64,000 nucleotides of DNA from NCBI RefSeq assembly GCF_950295315.1, contig NC_080165.1, positions 2,622,701 to 2,686,700 of the forward strand, given 5' to 3'. Every line of letters starts with the position of its first letter. Within the stretch, counting starts at the first letter, position 1. Under the pieces are notes generated by a model. That model did not search any database. It was not told the origin of the DNA and saw only the letters and a program-made list of their open reading frames with translations. Of the stretch, positions 1 to 11,667 are shown piece after piece. Position numbers and translations under genes: made by a program. Source of the stretch: Erinaceus europaeus. Its lineage: Eukaryota > Chordata > Mammalia > Eulipotyphla > Erinaceidae.

Positions 1-560
1 ACAATCTTTTCTGTCTGCGTTTATTTATACGGGGCTCATTACTGAGCCATGTGGAGAGTCAATTATCTTGTCTGTCAAATAAGGTGTGTTATGTAAGTGC
101 CAGCACATAGTAAAAATTCCATTTAGTTTACTTCCCTGTGTCTTTCATCTCAACTTTGAGCTTTCTCTAGGAGAAAATAAGATAAATAACAGCAAGTGAC
201 AGAGAATACAACAATAGAGTCTTAGAAAATGGGGGGGAATGTGCTTGTTTTAGGACCAATCTACATGCTGAACAACTCTGACTTTGCCTTCACCTGGTCA
301 AATGTGGCTCATGGCTCCTAGGGGCTCAGCCTAGGCTGTTTGAGGTTAGTCACTAGTGCTTAAAGTTCATTGTTATCAAACCCTTTGTCAAGAGCTGCAA
401 AGTTGAAGTCTTCTAATACATAACAATCAGTTCCAACCACAGTTTCCAGCCTAAAAAGACATATTGATGTATTCTCCCCATAATCAATTATCAAATATAT
501 CAAACAAATATATCAAACAGAAAAATTAGATCTCCTGTCACTATACTTGCCATCTTACTG
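1..560. other. unassigned non-coding DNA
   Basis: Mixed-composition sequence with no convincing coding frame, SINE or L1 similarity that I can see. It leads into the GTT microsatellite. Confidence 0.4.
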
Positions 561-600
561 TTGTTTTGTTGTTGTTGTTGTTGTTGTTGTTGTTTGTTTT
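561..600 (+). repeat. (GTT)n microsatellite
   Basis: About 40 bp of TTG/GTT units ending in TTTGTTTT. It may be the tail of a degraded minus-strand SINE, since type-1 hedgehog SINE tails on that strand read as GTT-rich sequence. Confidence 0.85.
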
Positions 601-699
601 TGCCTGAGTGTATTAGAGTCATCTGGGTGACTTGGTAAAACACAGATTTCTGGGCCTCAACTTTGATTTTCATAATCCAGATGGCCCAGGTGTTACTTG

Positions 700-1372
700 T
701 GCTGTTGGCTCCGTTAATGCTATCTATATAATTCCCACATATTTGGGAGCTACTCTCTGCCCTAATTCAGCTTTCTAGCCCTATTTTCAGTTCTAACACC
801 ATCTTTGTAGACAATGTTTTTAGTTCACCTGCGTGTTAGCTATCAGACTCAGGCAAAAATCAGTAACGTCATGAGGTCCTTGGAACATACTTAAAGTAGA
901 CTTCCTATCTTCTTCCCACATGAAGACCCCTAATTTCATCTGCTCTATTCCTGCCTTTGGATTCCTGTTTATAAAACAAATTTTTTTTATTTTACCACAT
1001 TTCAGCCACTAAATTGCAGATGCTTCCATGCTTCCAACCTGATTTCCCTGGGCAGATGACCTTACCCACCAATGTGTCCTGGATCCCCACTTCCCCAAAG
1101 CCCTGCCCCACTAGGGAAAGAGAGAGACAGGTTGGGGCTGTGGATCCACCTGCCAGTGTCCACGTCCAGCGGGGAAGCAATTACAGAAGCCAGACCTCCC
1201 ACCTTCTGCTTCCTCATAAATAATAGTTTGGGTCCATACTTCAGAGGGATAAAGAATAGGGAAGCTTCCAATGGAGGGAATTGGACCTGGAAGTCTGATA
1301 ATAAGAATTGTATAGAATTATACCCCTGTTATCTTAGAATCTTATTTATCATTATGAAATCACTAATAAAAA
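700..1372 (+). mobile_element. L1 3' UTR, 5'-truncated
   Basis: Matches the L1 3' UTR that follows ORF2 at 62.0-63.34 kb. Shared landmarks are 'caccaatgtgtcctgga', 'actagggaaagagagag', 'gcggggaagcaattacagaa', 'agaagccagacct' and the end 'ttatacccctgttat'. The copy is diverged and carries no coding sequence. Its A-rich tail has expanded into the compound microsatellite that follows. Confidence 0.75.
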
Positions 1373-1477
<105 letters not shown>

Positions 1478-2020
1478 AGTAAAAAGAGGTTTGACTGCAG
1501 AGAGCACTTGTAAGGAAGGATTGACAAGTGAATCTTTATCAAGGATGCCACCCCCCCCCTCCCGAAAGTATCTCTGGGCCTTTAGTTTCCCTACCCCAGA
1601 GCCCAAGGTAACCTCAACCTCATCAAACCACCTCCTACTTCAATACCTGAGGGAGGCTTCCCTGGTCATGGAAGAACCTGCAGACTCAGAAGCCAAAGCG
1701 AAGTCTCCAGCAGGAGAACTCCGGTGACTCGCTGCTCCACGACAGACATATCTGTGGCTCCCCTCTGCTTTCCCCTGGCCCTTAAAATGTGATATCTCTA
1801 AATATTGACCCCTGTGGTGCTGCAGCCTTAAGCAGAGAAGCAGGGATATAAATCTTCCGTACTGGGCACTCAGATATTTTTTTGAGGATTTGAAAACCAT
1901 CCTTTGTAAAATAACCAGGAGAATCATAGTGTTCTTCATTCTGAAATAATGTGGGGGTTGCAGAAGCCTCACTTTGACAAGTGTCTATTAGCAAACAGCT
2001 GGCAAATCACATTGGTAAGG
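1478..2020. other. unassigned non-coding DNA
   Basis: Unique-looking sequence between the microsatellite and the first minus-strand SINE. A 78-codon frame on the + strand and a 110-codon frame on the - strand overlap here. Neither shows a domain, and I do not call them genes. Confidence 0.4.
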
Positions 2021-2024
2021 TTTC

Positions 2025-2226
2025 TTTTTTTCTTTATTTCTACTTTATTTGATAGAACCATGAGAAATTGAGAGGGAAGCAGGAGATAGAAAGGGGAAAA
2101 GAGAGACACCTGCACATCTGCTTCACCTTTCTACACCTGAAGCTTTCCCCCTTCAGGTGGGGAGTGGGCTCGAACTCAGGTCCTGGTGCAGGGTGATGTG
2201 AGCAAACAGGTGTGACAACACTTGGC
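2025..2226 (-). mobile_element. hedgehog tRNA-derived SINE (type 2)
   Basis: Minus-strand copy. From the left: tail 'ctttatttctactttatttg', then 'gagagacacctgcacatctg', 'gaagctttcccccttcaggt', 'ggctcgaactcaggtcc' (B-box region) and the head ending in 'cacttggcccc'. Moderately diverged. Confidence 0.85.
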
Positions 2227-2584
2227 CCCACCAATAAAGCTTCTTCTTAAAATAAATCTTAGACGTAAAGGAATAGAACCAGAGGTCTTCTTCTCCCCTA
2301 ATCTTTCACATCATGAAGTCTTTGGTCAACTACTTCCCTTCAAGCCACTCTTAAGGCTCCTCCTGCTAGGAATCTGTGCATGGGTACCACCAAGGGGTAA
2401 TAATAAAACCATACTACCACGGCAGGTTTCCGGAGCAACAACAACAACAACAAAAATCAAACAAAAAAGCTAGCCAGTAATTGTCCACCACCTAGGGCCT
2501 TCCGGGCTGGTGGACTCCAACTGCTCACTGACTCCAACCAGTCCTGCAAGACGGACATAGTCTAATGACCACCTGCTGGAACCC
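2227..2584. other. unassigned non-coding DNA with an ACA-rich run
   Basis: No gene or clear repeat family. An 'aacaacaacaacaacaa' run near 2437-2453 resembles a SINE tail, but no SINE body is attached. Confidence 0.4.
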
Positions 2585-2732
2585 TATTTATTTGTTTGTT
2601 GGATGGTTTATTATTAGATAGAGGAAAATCAAGAGGGAACAGAGAGATAGAGAGGGACAGAGACAGAGAGACACCTGCAGACCTGCTTCAACACTCCTGA
2701 GGCTTCGCCCTTGCAGGCAGGGGCCTGCTAGT
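2585..2732 (-). mobile_element. hedgehog SINE fragment
   Basis: Minus-strand tail 'tttatttgtttgttggatgg', a GA-rich block, then 'gagacacctgcagacctgct' and 'gcttcgcccttgcaggcagg'. The tRNA-like head is missing. Confidence 0.75.
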
Positions 2733-3055
2733 AAGCTTCATCTGATCCTTATCTTCATCCCTTGCTGACTGTGAGCTGCCCCCAGCTGTCATCCACGGTT
2801 GTCTCTATGTCCTCCTCCTGACCCACTGGCCGTGGGCTTCTTTGATGGAGCCAGCGCATGGCCCTGCTGCTTGAGTTCACTCCCTGCTTTCAGGCACAAA
2901 CCACGGTGATGGTGACCCAGGGAGTCCTTCCTTCTCTCTCCAGCCTGCACTGCATAAAAGCTAACAGCTCAGATCCAGAAATAAGTCTTCTAGATACTCT
3001 CTTATTTAACTCAATTCCAGCATCTAAAAATTCATCAACTTTTTGTTTCAGGGAA

Positions 3056-3251
3056 TATATATATTTATTTATTTACTTATTTGTGATAGTGTAGGAGAGA
3101 GGAGAGAGGCAGTACAGAGGGAGAGAGAGACAATGGCAGAACTCCCTCAGGACATGTAATGCTTCTGACCTACAGGTGGCATCCAGGGACTTGAACCCAG
3201 GTCCATGAACATGATAATGTGTGCTCAGCAGGGTGGACCACTATTCAGTCC
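3056..3251 (-). mobile_element. old SINE, diverged
   Basis: Minus-strand SINE with a 'tatttatttatttacttatt' tail, a GA-rich segment, 'gacctacaggtggcatccag', 'cttgaacccaggtcc' and the end 'ggaccactattcagtccc'. It is more divergent than the type-1 and type-2 copies. Confidence 0.65.
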
Positions 3252-5134
3252 CTTACAAATATACTTCTAAGGTTTAAATTTACCAGTATAATAAAACAAA
3301 GAGAACAAAGATTTAATTCCTTTTTTTCCTCACAGTTCTAGAAATGAATGGACATGAAATTGGGTGAGAAAAACACATCAGAAATTCTAGAGGTTTCAAG
3401 TGACTTGCTCTTTTCTCCTTCCTCTGAAACAAGGATATTAAACATAGCGCCCCCACCCCCATGGGTTTCTGCTGTGCATACCCACCCTCCAGAGGTAAAT
3501 ATTACATGCTACAGCTCATCGAGAAAAAGATGGAAATTTACTATAGATAATTATCTTTCTCTTGGAGAGATGAATCCTGATCCTTCTTCTAGGTCACATG
3601 TAAATATGACATTTGTGATGTTTATAAATAGAAGCAAGTATTCTGAAACAATGCACAAATAAGCATAATAACAAGAAGCCGGTGGCGAGAAGCCCAAAGG
3701 GAGTTATTATTTTGATTATGTAGTAAAGTGAACTTAGACTTGGAGCGACACGCCACACACAGCCATCACCATATTTTCCATTATCCACAAGCCATCACAA
3801 GTGACACCACACTGCTATTCCATGGCTCATTTTAGCTTGAATAATAGAAATTCTTTTTATGTTCAATTTACTTATTTGATATGAAAATTTGAAAGAAAAG
3901 TATACCTCTGAACTCAATATGAAAATGCAATACATATGCCTACTATAAGCAGAGGTGAGGGCCAGTTTTAATCCTTCCCGTCACCTTGCTGGTAGCTGTC
4001 ATAGGATTTCTTTCCCAGAAATTTCTTTCTTTTACATTTTTCTTCTGATCAAATCATCATGGTTTATTTTTTTCTTAACTTGTTTGATTTTTTTTGCTTC
4101 TGCTCAGTTTAAAAGCTAGTGCAAATTAGCTATCTAAATTAAAAAAATAATAATATGAACTGTAGAATAGTCCAGCCACTTTGACTATAGTAGAAGACTT
4201 AGAGAAAAAAAAACAGCTTCATGAGAAGAGGGTTCAGCAGGATCCAACATATTTATTTTCAGTGCTTTTAAGTTGGCTTCTTACATTACAACTTTCATTT
4301 TGTGTCTCAATTTTCAAAAAGTTATTAAAATAATTTTTTCTTATACACTGGCATTAAGCATACCTTAAAAGTCAAATGTTATTTAAGAAAGAAGAATTTA
4401 TTGCATAACTTCTTTAGAAATGCAAAACCAATTACAGTGCTGGCAAGTCCTTTAACATCTCTCTCAAAGGCAAAACTGTTTGGGGAAAAGTTCACAAAAG
4501 CATAACATCTTACTCTGAAAGAAACATTCAGTTATCGGGGAACTTATGGATACTGTGAAATCATTGTTTGGGAAAATACTGTTTAACTTCAGGTCTTGAA
4601 ATGTCCCAAGATTTTAAATTGAAACTCATATTTTGTAACATTTAATAACTTTCCACTTATTCCATCCCCAAAGGTTAAAAAGCCATTTAAATGTGTTTAA
4701 GAAAGTTTTGTGTACTGCAAATTCCTTGGGAAAATAAACAAAGGTGTTTAAAACACTGTTTAAGAACCAGCAGTCCATTGAAGATAAATTTGTTTTATAA
4801 GTGAATGTCTGTACAAAGCTATAAGAAATAGAAGAATAAACTAGTTTGTTTTAAAAAATTGCTTTATACATTCCTCTATAACACAATGAAATTGATACAT
4901 CAGCTTATTAAAAGAAAATTAACATTTAAAACATGAAAGGCTTACAGCTGAATTCAGAAAGTATTAAATAAAACTGATCATTCCTAATACGTAAACCACA
5001 CTTATTAAATGTTTTAATTTTTGTGAGATTGAAATTATTACATTTACAATTCTATACATTTGATGTTTGCATTGGTTTTTACCATGCCATGGCCATATGT
5101 ATATGCTATCCAACCACTCACTCACTGGTTGATT
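3252..5134. other. longest repeat-poor stretch of the window
   Basis: AT-rich single-copy-looking DNA. From about 3840 to 5030 I recognise no SINE, L1 or LTR landmark, and no frame of convincing length. I cannot tell whether any of it is conserved non-coding sequence. Confidence 0.4.
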
Positions 5135-5177
5135 TTTCTCCTTTCCTCCTTCTTTTCTTTTCTCTTTCAACAGAGGT

Positions 5178-5208
<31 letters not shown>

Positions 5209-5338
5209 CACCACAGCTGACCACCTGTAACCCCCCTTCCTCTAGTACACATAGTATTTCTACATGGTGTTGTGTTTGAACCTAGGGCCTTGTCCATAGT
5301 GAAGTGCACGTCTTCCTGTGTGAACCACCTCTTGGCCC
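5135..5338 (-). mobile_element. old SINE with internal (GA)n
   Basis: Minus-strand SINE: tail, a pure GA run at about 5178-5205, then 'caccacagctgaccacctgt', 'tgtttgaacctagggcctt' and 'gaaccacctcttggccct'. The GA run is an expansion of the normal GA-rich body. Confidence 0.65.
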
Positions 5339-5658
5339 TATGTTAATTTACACTTGTAACTGATGTCACTTTGTAAGAGAGCACATCAATCATACACTGT
5401 CCTAGAACCCAAGTTAGAGTCTGCTCACACTCTCTTTCTCAGGCAACCCACACCACATGTGAGTACTTTTCAAATTATAAGTGCAGCTTTGACCCCAGAG
5501 GGACAAGGTGAGCTGAAGTGGACAAGGTAACTTGGCAAAAGTTGTAACACTCTGTAGAAACTGTTTTTGCAAAAATATTAAATATATTAAGATTTAACTT
5601 TCACTTAAACCAACAGCCACAAATGCATATGATGTCCATACAGAGCTCCAGGTTTTAC
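5339..5658. other. unassigned non-coding DNA
   Basis: No coding or repeat signal seen. Confidence 0.4.

Positions 5659-5701
<43 letters not shown>
5659..5701 (+). repeat. (CA)n microsatellite
   Basis: About 21 perfect AC units. Confidence 0.95.
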
Positions 5702-5703
<2 letters not shown>

Positions 5704-5819
5704 CCCTTTATAAGATGGGGAACTCAACAAGGCAATTAGAAGTGGGACTTCAGGGACCTTCCTGAGAAACTCACATTCCCAGTCACCACATCACTTCTCT
5801 CTCTTTCATTGACTGCTAT

Positions 5820-6034
5820 GTCCTTTATTCATATCATATATACATGATAGAGACAACTAGAAGTTGAGAAAAAAAAAGGGAAGATAGAGAGGGAGAGAGA
5901 CAGAGAGACACCTGCAGCCCTGACACCTTCACCACTCATGAAGCTTTCCCCCTGCAGGTGGGAACCAGAGGCTTGAAACCAGGTCCTTGTGCACCGTAAC
6001 AGGTACACTCAATCAGGTGTTCCACCGTTCTAAC
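5820..6034 (-). mobile_element. hedgehog SINE (type 2)
   Basis: Minus-strand copy: 'gatagagacaactagaagtt', 'gagagacacctgcagccctg', 'gaagctttccccctgcaggt', 'gcttgaaaccaggtccttgt' and 'aggtgttccaccgttctaac'. Confidence 0.85.
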
Positions 6035-6354
6035 CTTATTTTCATCACTGTTTCCAATTCTTTCAGGATTCTCTATTTCTCTGTTGCTTGACTGTCATTC
6101 ATCTCCCCCCTCCTCCAGGAAGAGAGGGAAGGATTCACTTATAAGATAAGGGAAGTTATAAGAGAGGGAAGAATTATAAGAGTTATAAGAGAGGGAAGGA
6201 TTCAGCTATAAGATGAAGTTACTTCATCTTGTACCACTGTGAACTCATTCCTTTGAGTAAGAGAACAAACCTGTCCTAAGATATTCTTTAATATTTAATA
6301 AAATTAACTTGCTCAAAAATATGCATTTATGTTTTTTAAAAGTGTATCTTCTTT
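6035..6354. other. unassigned DNA with a local tandem motif
   Basis: A short motif built from 'agagggaag' and 'ttataag' recurs irregularly between about 6120 and 6205. No gene is seen. Confidence 0.5.
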
Positions 6355-6510
6355 TTCATATATTTTATTTTCTTTGACAAGACAGAAAGAAAAGTAAGCA
6401 GCTTCACTGCTTGGGAAGTTTTCCCCATTGGTGCGGAGCAGAAGCTCACACCCAGATCCTTCTCATAGTTGCTTATGAACCCAACAAGGTATGCCACTAC
6501 TTGCCTAAGT
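6355..6510 (-). mobile_element. diverged SINE
   Basis: Minus-strand remnants: 'cagcttcactgcttgggaag', 'ttttccccattggtgcgg' and 'gctcacacccagatcctt'. It has only weak similarity to the type-2 body. Confidence 0.5.
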
Positions 6511-6876
6511 GGATCCATTTTTAAACCTATATATTTGTTCAATATCCAATATCCATTATTTTTTACATCAAGGTATTTCAATCAAATCAAATAAAATTGA
6601 GTTTATGTGACTGTTTGCTGCCTGACCTGCAAGGAACAGAGTTCCAGAGGGGAAGACAAGACAATCAGATCTCACCTCTCAAAGTGTATGTAAAAACCTC
6701 ACGCATAGCATCAGGCTGTCTGTAAGAGAATGTGGGTATATGAAGTCACAAAAAGAAGATATTTTTCAGTGGCACACATTTCAAGATTTTTTTTTTCATT
6801 TTTGAAAGAATAGCTATAAAAGTCAAATGAAACATTCGCATGGTTTTCAAAGGATAAAACAGACACTGGAAATTCT

Positions 6877-7200
6877 TTTTTTAAAAAAAATTCTTTATTG
6901 AGGGATTAATGGTTTATAGTCAAGAGTAATTTACAATAGTTTGTACTGTGTGACATTTCCACAAAATAATACAACCCCCACTAGGTCCTCTGCCATCCTG
7001 CTCCAGGACCTGAACTCCCCCACCCACCCATCTCAGAGTCTTTTACTTTGGAGCAATATACCAACTCCAATCCATGTTCTTCTTAGTGTTTTCTCTTCTG
7101 ATCTTGTTTTTCAACTTCTGCCTGTGAGTGAGATCATCCTATATTCATCCTTCTGTTTCTGACTTATCTCACTTAACATGATATCCTTTAGTGCCATCCC
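6877..7200 (-). mobile_element. L1 3' UTR and ORF2 end, antisense
   Basis: Minus-strand L1. The left end 'tctttattgagggattaatg' is the complement of an L1 polyadenylation end and recurs at 23.4 kb. The right side, 'gacttatctcacttaacatg', is the complement of the segment at the end of ORF2 (compare 61.9 kb). Confidence 0.75.
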
Positions 7201-7204
7201 AGAT

Positions 7205-7470
7205 GGGGTAAAGCAGATAAAATCACCATGAACCTGAGACTTTAGAGCCTCATGAATCTCTTTGCATAACCATTGTGCCATTTATCGATATTCAAATTTC
7301 TCAGTCTTTACAGAACAATTCAATGCCTGTCTAGGTCCTCCTTGGCCATCATGATCCAGGAACTGAACCCCCCACCCCACTCCAGACTCCTGGAACACTA
7401 GACACCAGACCCAGTCCAAGTTCTGCTTTGTGCTTATTGTTCCATTGTTTGTTTTTTGTAATTATATTTG
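7205..7470 (-). mobile_element. SINE (type 3) fragment plus further L1 3' UTR
   Basis: About 7215-7290 is an antisense piece of the third SINE type ('ctctttgcataaccattgtg'). It is followed by antisense L1 3' UTR ('ggtcctccttggccatcatg'). Confidence 0.5.
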
Positions 7471-7679
7471 TTTCATTGAAGATTCCGTTAAAATTTAGAT
7501 GCAATCCTGCCTATATTTTCCTCTAAGTATTTGATAGTTTCTGATCTAACATCCAAGGGGTATTGAAATCACCTACTATTACTGTGTTGCTGTGGTACAT
7601 TGGCTTGTATGGTAGTTTTTCACCTTTTCACTTTGAGTTTGTGGTTGTCTTGTCAAGTTAGGTGGGATTCCTACACAAA
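7471..7679 (-). mobile_element. L1 ORF2 fragment, antisense
   Basis: The reading 'ttgaaatcacctactattac' is typical of the complement of the L1 endonuclease region around 'gggagacttcaatac' (compare 56.54 kb). The right end repeats 'tttgagtttgtggttgtctt', the complement of ORF2 5' sequence. Confidence 0.5.
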
Positions 7680-8100
7680 CACTTAAAGCCAGAAGAGAAT
7701 GACAAAATATATATATGAAGCACTCAATGAAAAAAGCTTTCAACCAAGACTACTATATCCTGCTAGACTGTCATTTGAACTAGATGGAGGCATAAAAACC
7801 TTCTCAGACGAGCAACAGTTGAAGGAATCAACTATTATGAAGCCTCCCCTGCAAGAAGTTCTGAAAAGTCTCTTATAAAACATCACATGCCATATATCAG
7901 AACACTCTAAAATTTTAGGAAAAATAGCAGTAAAACATCTCCATTCTATACTATCAATCAATCTCAATGGCCTGAATTCACCTATTAAAAGGCACAGAGT
8001 AGGAAGATGGATCAGAAAACACAACCCAAACATATGCTGTCTTCAGGAATCCTACCTAACTCAGCAAGACAACCACAAACTCAAAGTGAAAGAGTGTTTG
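7680..8100 (+). mobile_element. L1 ORF1 end to ORF2 start, sense
   Basis: Collinear with 55.87-56.30 kb. Shared landmarks are 'agccagaagagaatg', 'actatatcctgctagactgt', 'aactagatggaggcataaaa', 'ccttctcagacgagcaacag' and 'aaaggcacagagtaggaaga'. The frame is broken. The flanking L1 segments are on the opposite strand, so the locus is rearranged. Confidence 0.75.
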
Positions 8101-9470
8101 TGTGGAGAAATCTATTGCTAATCATATGGGTTTTCCTCTGTAGGTGACTCTGTTTTTCTCTTGCAACCACCAGAATCCTTTCTTTATTCATGTTCCTTTT
8201 CATTCTAAATATGATGTGTCTTTAAGTCTGGGTTAATTCTGTTTGGGACCCTCTGAGCTTCCTGAACCTTTCTGTCTTTTATATTGTCTATATAAGGGAA
8301 GTTCTCAGCTTTTATGTCCTGTAGAATGCTTTCTTCTCCTCCTTCTCTTTTGTCCTCTGGTAGGCCTAGAATGTGTATATTATTTATTTTGAAGTCATCC
8401 CATAGGTCTCTGTTGTTGTTTTCAGTATCTCTTAATCTCTTTTAAAGGTCTCTTACTTCTTTCTTAGTTTCCCTAATTCATCCTCAATCTTGCTAATTCT
8501 GTTTTCTGCCTCATTTATTCTATTCTCTCTCCCCTCTGTTGTTTTCTAGAGTTCAGCTATTTTGTTACCCTGTTCTAATATTGCATTAGCTTGTTCAGCT
8601 AGTTGTAATCGTTTGTTCTTTATCTTCCCTCAAGGATATGGGATCCTGTTGGATTTTTAACTATAAAGAGATTTTTTTAGCTTGGTTACTCACTCCTAAC
8701 CTAGAGATAAAAAAATAATGGAGGAGGACACAGTGGTTATGCAAAGAGAATCCCACACCCCAAGAGTCCAAAGCCCCAAGCCCAAGTCAGCTTCTCTGAC
8801 AGCAGTCAGAGCCAAGAAGGGCAGCAGTCCTTGGCCCTATGAGTTTTCTTTTTAGTAAATCCTATTTGTACTCTGTGGGTTCTGAGGCAATTATTCAACA
8901 TGTCTCTGAATTCCTTGGGAAAACAATTTGGAAAAGTTCCCACTACACAGCCCCACTTCCAGACCACCCGGAGTGTATGTCTTCTCCTGAGTTGCCTGAT
9001 CAGGTCTCTGCCCCCATATCAGCACAGGGCCTCCTGCTGTTGCTCCAGCCTCCAGGGACAGTAGCAGTGGAGACTCAGGGTTGTATTTAGTGAGCCTTAG
9101 AGGATCCTCTCCTCCTGTCAATAGTTTTTGTTTATTTGTTTGTTTGTTTATAAAATTCAGACCAGAGGTGGTGCCTCAACTGGAAAACTGCCAGACTTTT
9201 AACTAGTCATTCCCTAGTAGGTATGGGCTATCAACCCAAGAATCTCTCCTTGGGCCCCTCTCTGTCCAGGAACCATATATATATATTTGCACTCAGCCCT
9301 GACTTGGTGGGTTCCCAGAGTATTCTGTGTCTCATCTTGTGTTCCTGGAAATTTAAAAGTTTGTTTTCTTTAATGTTGCTTTCCACTCCCTGAGAAAATA
9401 TCAGGGTCTTTTGACACCAGGATTATCAGGAGAGCAGGTTGAGAATTTGGTCAGAAACACAAGGAAACTG
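8101..9470 (-). mobile_element. L1 ORF1 5' part and probable 5' UTR, antisense
   Basis: 8120-8640 is the complement of L1 ORF1: 'gcattagcttgttcagctag' complements 'gaacaagctaat' at 53.82 kb. Continuing rightwards, 8650-9470 is probably the 5' UTR. It includes a type-3 SINE-like block at about 8718-8770 ('acagtggttatgcaaagaga'). The 5' UTR part is inferred from position only. Confidence 0.5.
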
Positions 9471-9574
9471 AAGAGTAAAACATTCTTTAAATCATTGTAT
9501 AATGATCAATTTTTAAGTTAACTGGAAAAAATACTATGGAGCTGACAGATGGAAACCTCCTGCTTCTATTATTA

Positions 9575-9800
9575 TTATTTTTTTATGTCGCACCACATAC
9601 TGAACTCAGAGCTTTGAATATACATGATGCCACTGGGCTACCTGCCAGAACCCAGCCATTTTCTCTCATTTCCAGCAGAGGGTAATAAGGACAGAGGCAT
9701 TAACAGAATCAAAAGGAGAGAGGCAGTGACAGAACAACACCACCATCCTTTGTACCCCCATGTGATGCCAGGGATGGGACCCTGGATTTTAAGGGGAGGC
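9575..9800 (-). mobile_element. possible old SINE
   Basis: Contains 'cgcaccacatactgaactca' and 'gagagaggcagtgacagaac', which resemble a degraded minus-strand tRNA-derived SINE. The assignment is weak. Confidence 0.35.
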
Positions 9801-10038
9801 TTTACTGGGGAGCTACCAGTCCCTGAATTTAGTTATTGGGTATTTACTTAGATGGGGTGGATGATTACTTTCATAGAGATCTCTGTGTGGATAGTCATAT
9901 TTGGCAAGAGATGTGATATTTTAGGACTAACAGAAAAATTGAATGTTGCCTGGTTCAAGGTCACAACTTTAAACCTGAGTAAAACTTCAGAGTATACCAC
10001 ACTTAGCAGTCAAGTCAGGATAGAGTCCAGGTGTCCCG

Positions 10039-10085
10039 TCCCTTCCTTCCTTCCTTCCTTCCTTCCTTCCTTCCTTCCTTCCTTT
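10039..10085 (+). repeat. (CCTT)n microsatellite
   Basis: About 11 TTCC units, then an impure pyrimidine tract continuing to about 10130. Confidence 0.95.
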
Positions 10086-10130
10086 CTCTCTTACTTCCTT
10101 CCTTTCTTCTTTTTTTTGTTCTTCTTTGTT

Positions 10131-11128
10131 TTTATTATTATGAATTGAATTTGTGTAATATGGTTAACTCTCACACAGATAAAGCTGTGGGTTTCATTAC
10201 TTCCTTTATATTTTTAGTCTCTTATCCCCAAAAGAGATAGTCATAAAAATTGTTAGTTTGTGTTAGAAAAAGTGGAATCCTGGTATGAACCCCACTGACT
10301 TAACAATGATGGATGCATAGATAAACAGAGGAATAAACATCTTCTTACCCTCATACAGAGAAACTATTAGTCGATAAATGTGAGGAACAAACAGAAAAAA
10401 TCAAATCAAAAGAATGCATCTACTATTGTCTATGTTGTATCTGACTTTGTCTTGGGTTTGTCTTTTGTCTGTTTACATAAATTTATATCAATCACTTACT
10501 CTCTACATAATTTATTTTCCCATTCATGAAGTAAAACACTTAGATTACATATTGCACTTGATTTTTGTCAAACCCAAGAAATACTGATTGTATGACAGTT
10601 TCTATGTTATTTTCTGAAACCCTTAATACCATGATCACAAGTGGCCCCTTTTGCATAAACATTATAATGTTTTCACTGTTCTATCATCAAGGGTTAAAAG
10701 AGAACTGTTTTGCCCAGTTTTCTAAGCTATTCCAAATGTAAATACAAACTATTTCATAGAATCATAGATAAAGTCAGAATTAACTCACTGGTCACCTAGC
10801 AACAACCACTATCAAAATGGAAACAGATGGTCTCAAAGCAATAGCTATGTTCCCAAGTATTAACTACTCCTAAGAGACTATCCTCCAAAGTTTGAAGTAT
10901 GGGCATTATGAAATAAGACACTTAAAAATCAAAAGCATTCACAACCTAAAGTGAAACATCTGTAGTTATGAAATATTGAACATATTGAAAGTTGCCAGGA
11001 AAAAAGTTATGGGATGGACATTTATGTTAGGGTCCCTTTTATACCAGGCAGATATTAATTTAATGTGTTTATATACCTCTAGTGATGTGGTCAAATGACA
11101 TAAATCTTTACTTTACTTTTACAAAGTA
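10131..11128. other. unassigned non-coding DNA
   Basis: AT-rich sequence with no recognisable element and no plausible coding frame. Confidence 0.4.
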
Positions 11129-11269
11129 TACACACACACAAATATATATATATATGTACATATATACACACATATATACACACAAATATATATATATATG
11201 TATATATACATATATACATATATATATATGTATATATGTATATATACATATATATATATGTATATATAC

Positions 11270-11341
<72 letters not shown>
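11129..11341 (+). repeat. complex (TA/CA/TG)n plus (GA)n microsatellite
   Basis: Interspersed TATATA, CACA and TATG units from 11129 to 11310, then a pure GA run from 11311 to 11341. Open frames across it on both strands are repeat artefacts. Confidence 0.95.
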
Positions 11342-11345
<4 letters not shown>

Positions 11346-11454
11346 TCATAGTAGGAGGCAAAATAGAAATTTCTGATTGAAAATTTCTCATATTTAATTG
11401 GAGAAATACCAGTGTGTCCAGAGGTAGCATTCTCTTCTTTCCTTAGATTTATTT

Positions 11455-11667
11455 TAGTATTATATTTATTTATTTATTTTATTAGCTAGAGGCAGCCAGA
11501 AATCTAGGGGGAGGGGGTGACAGAGAGAAAAAATAGACTGAGACACCTGCCAACCTGCTTCACCACTCGCAAAGTTTCCTTTCTAGAGGCGGGGACTGAG
11601 GACTGGAACCTGGGTCCTTGTGCACTGTAACATATGCACTCAACCAGGTGTGCCACTACCCAGCCCC
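11455..11667 (-). mobile_element. hedgehog SINE (type 2)
   Basis: Minus-strand copy: tail of TTTA units, 'gcagccagaaatctaggggg', 'gagacacctgccaacctgct', 'ctggaacctgggtccttgtg' and 'caggtgtgccactacccagc'. Confidence 0.9.
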
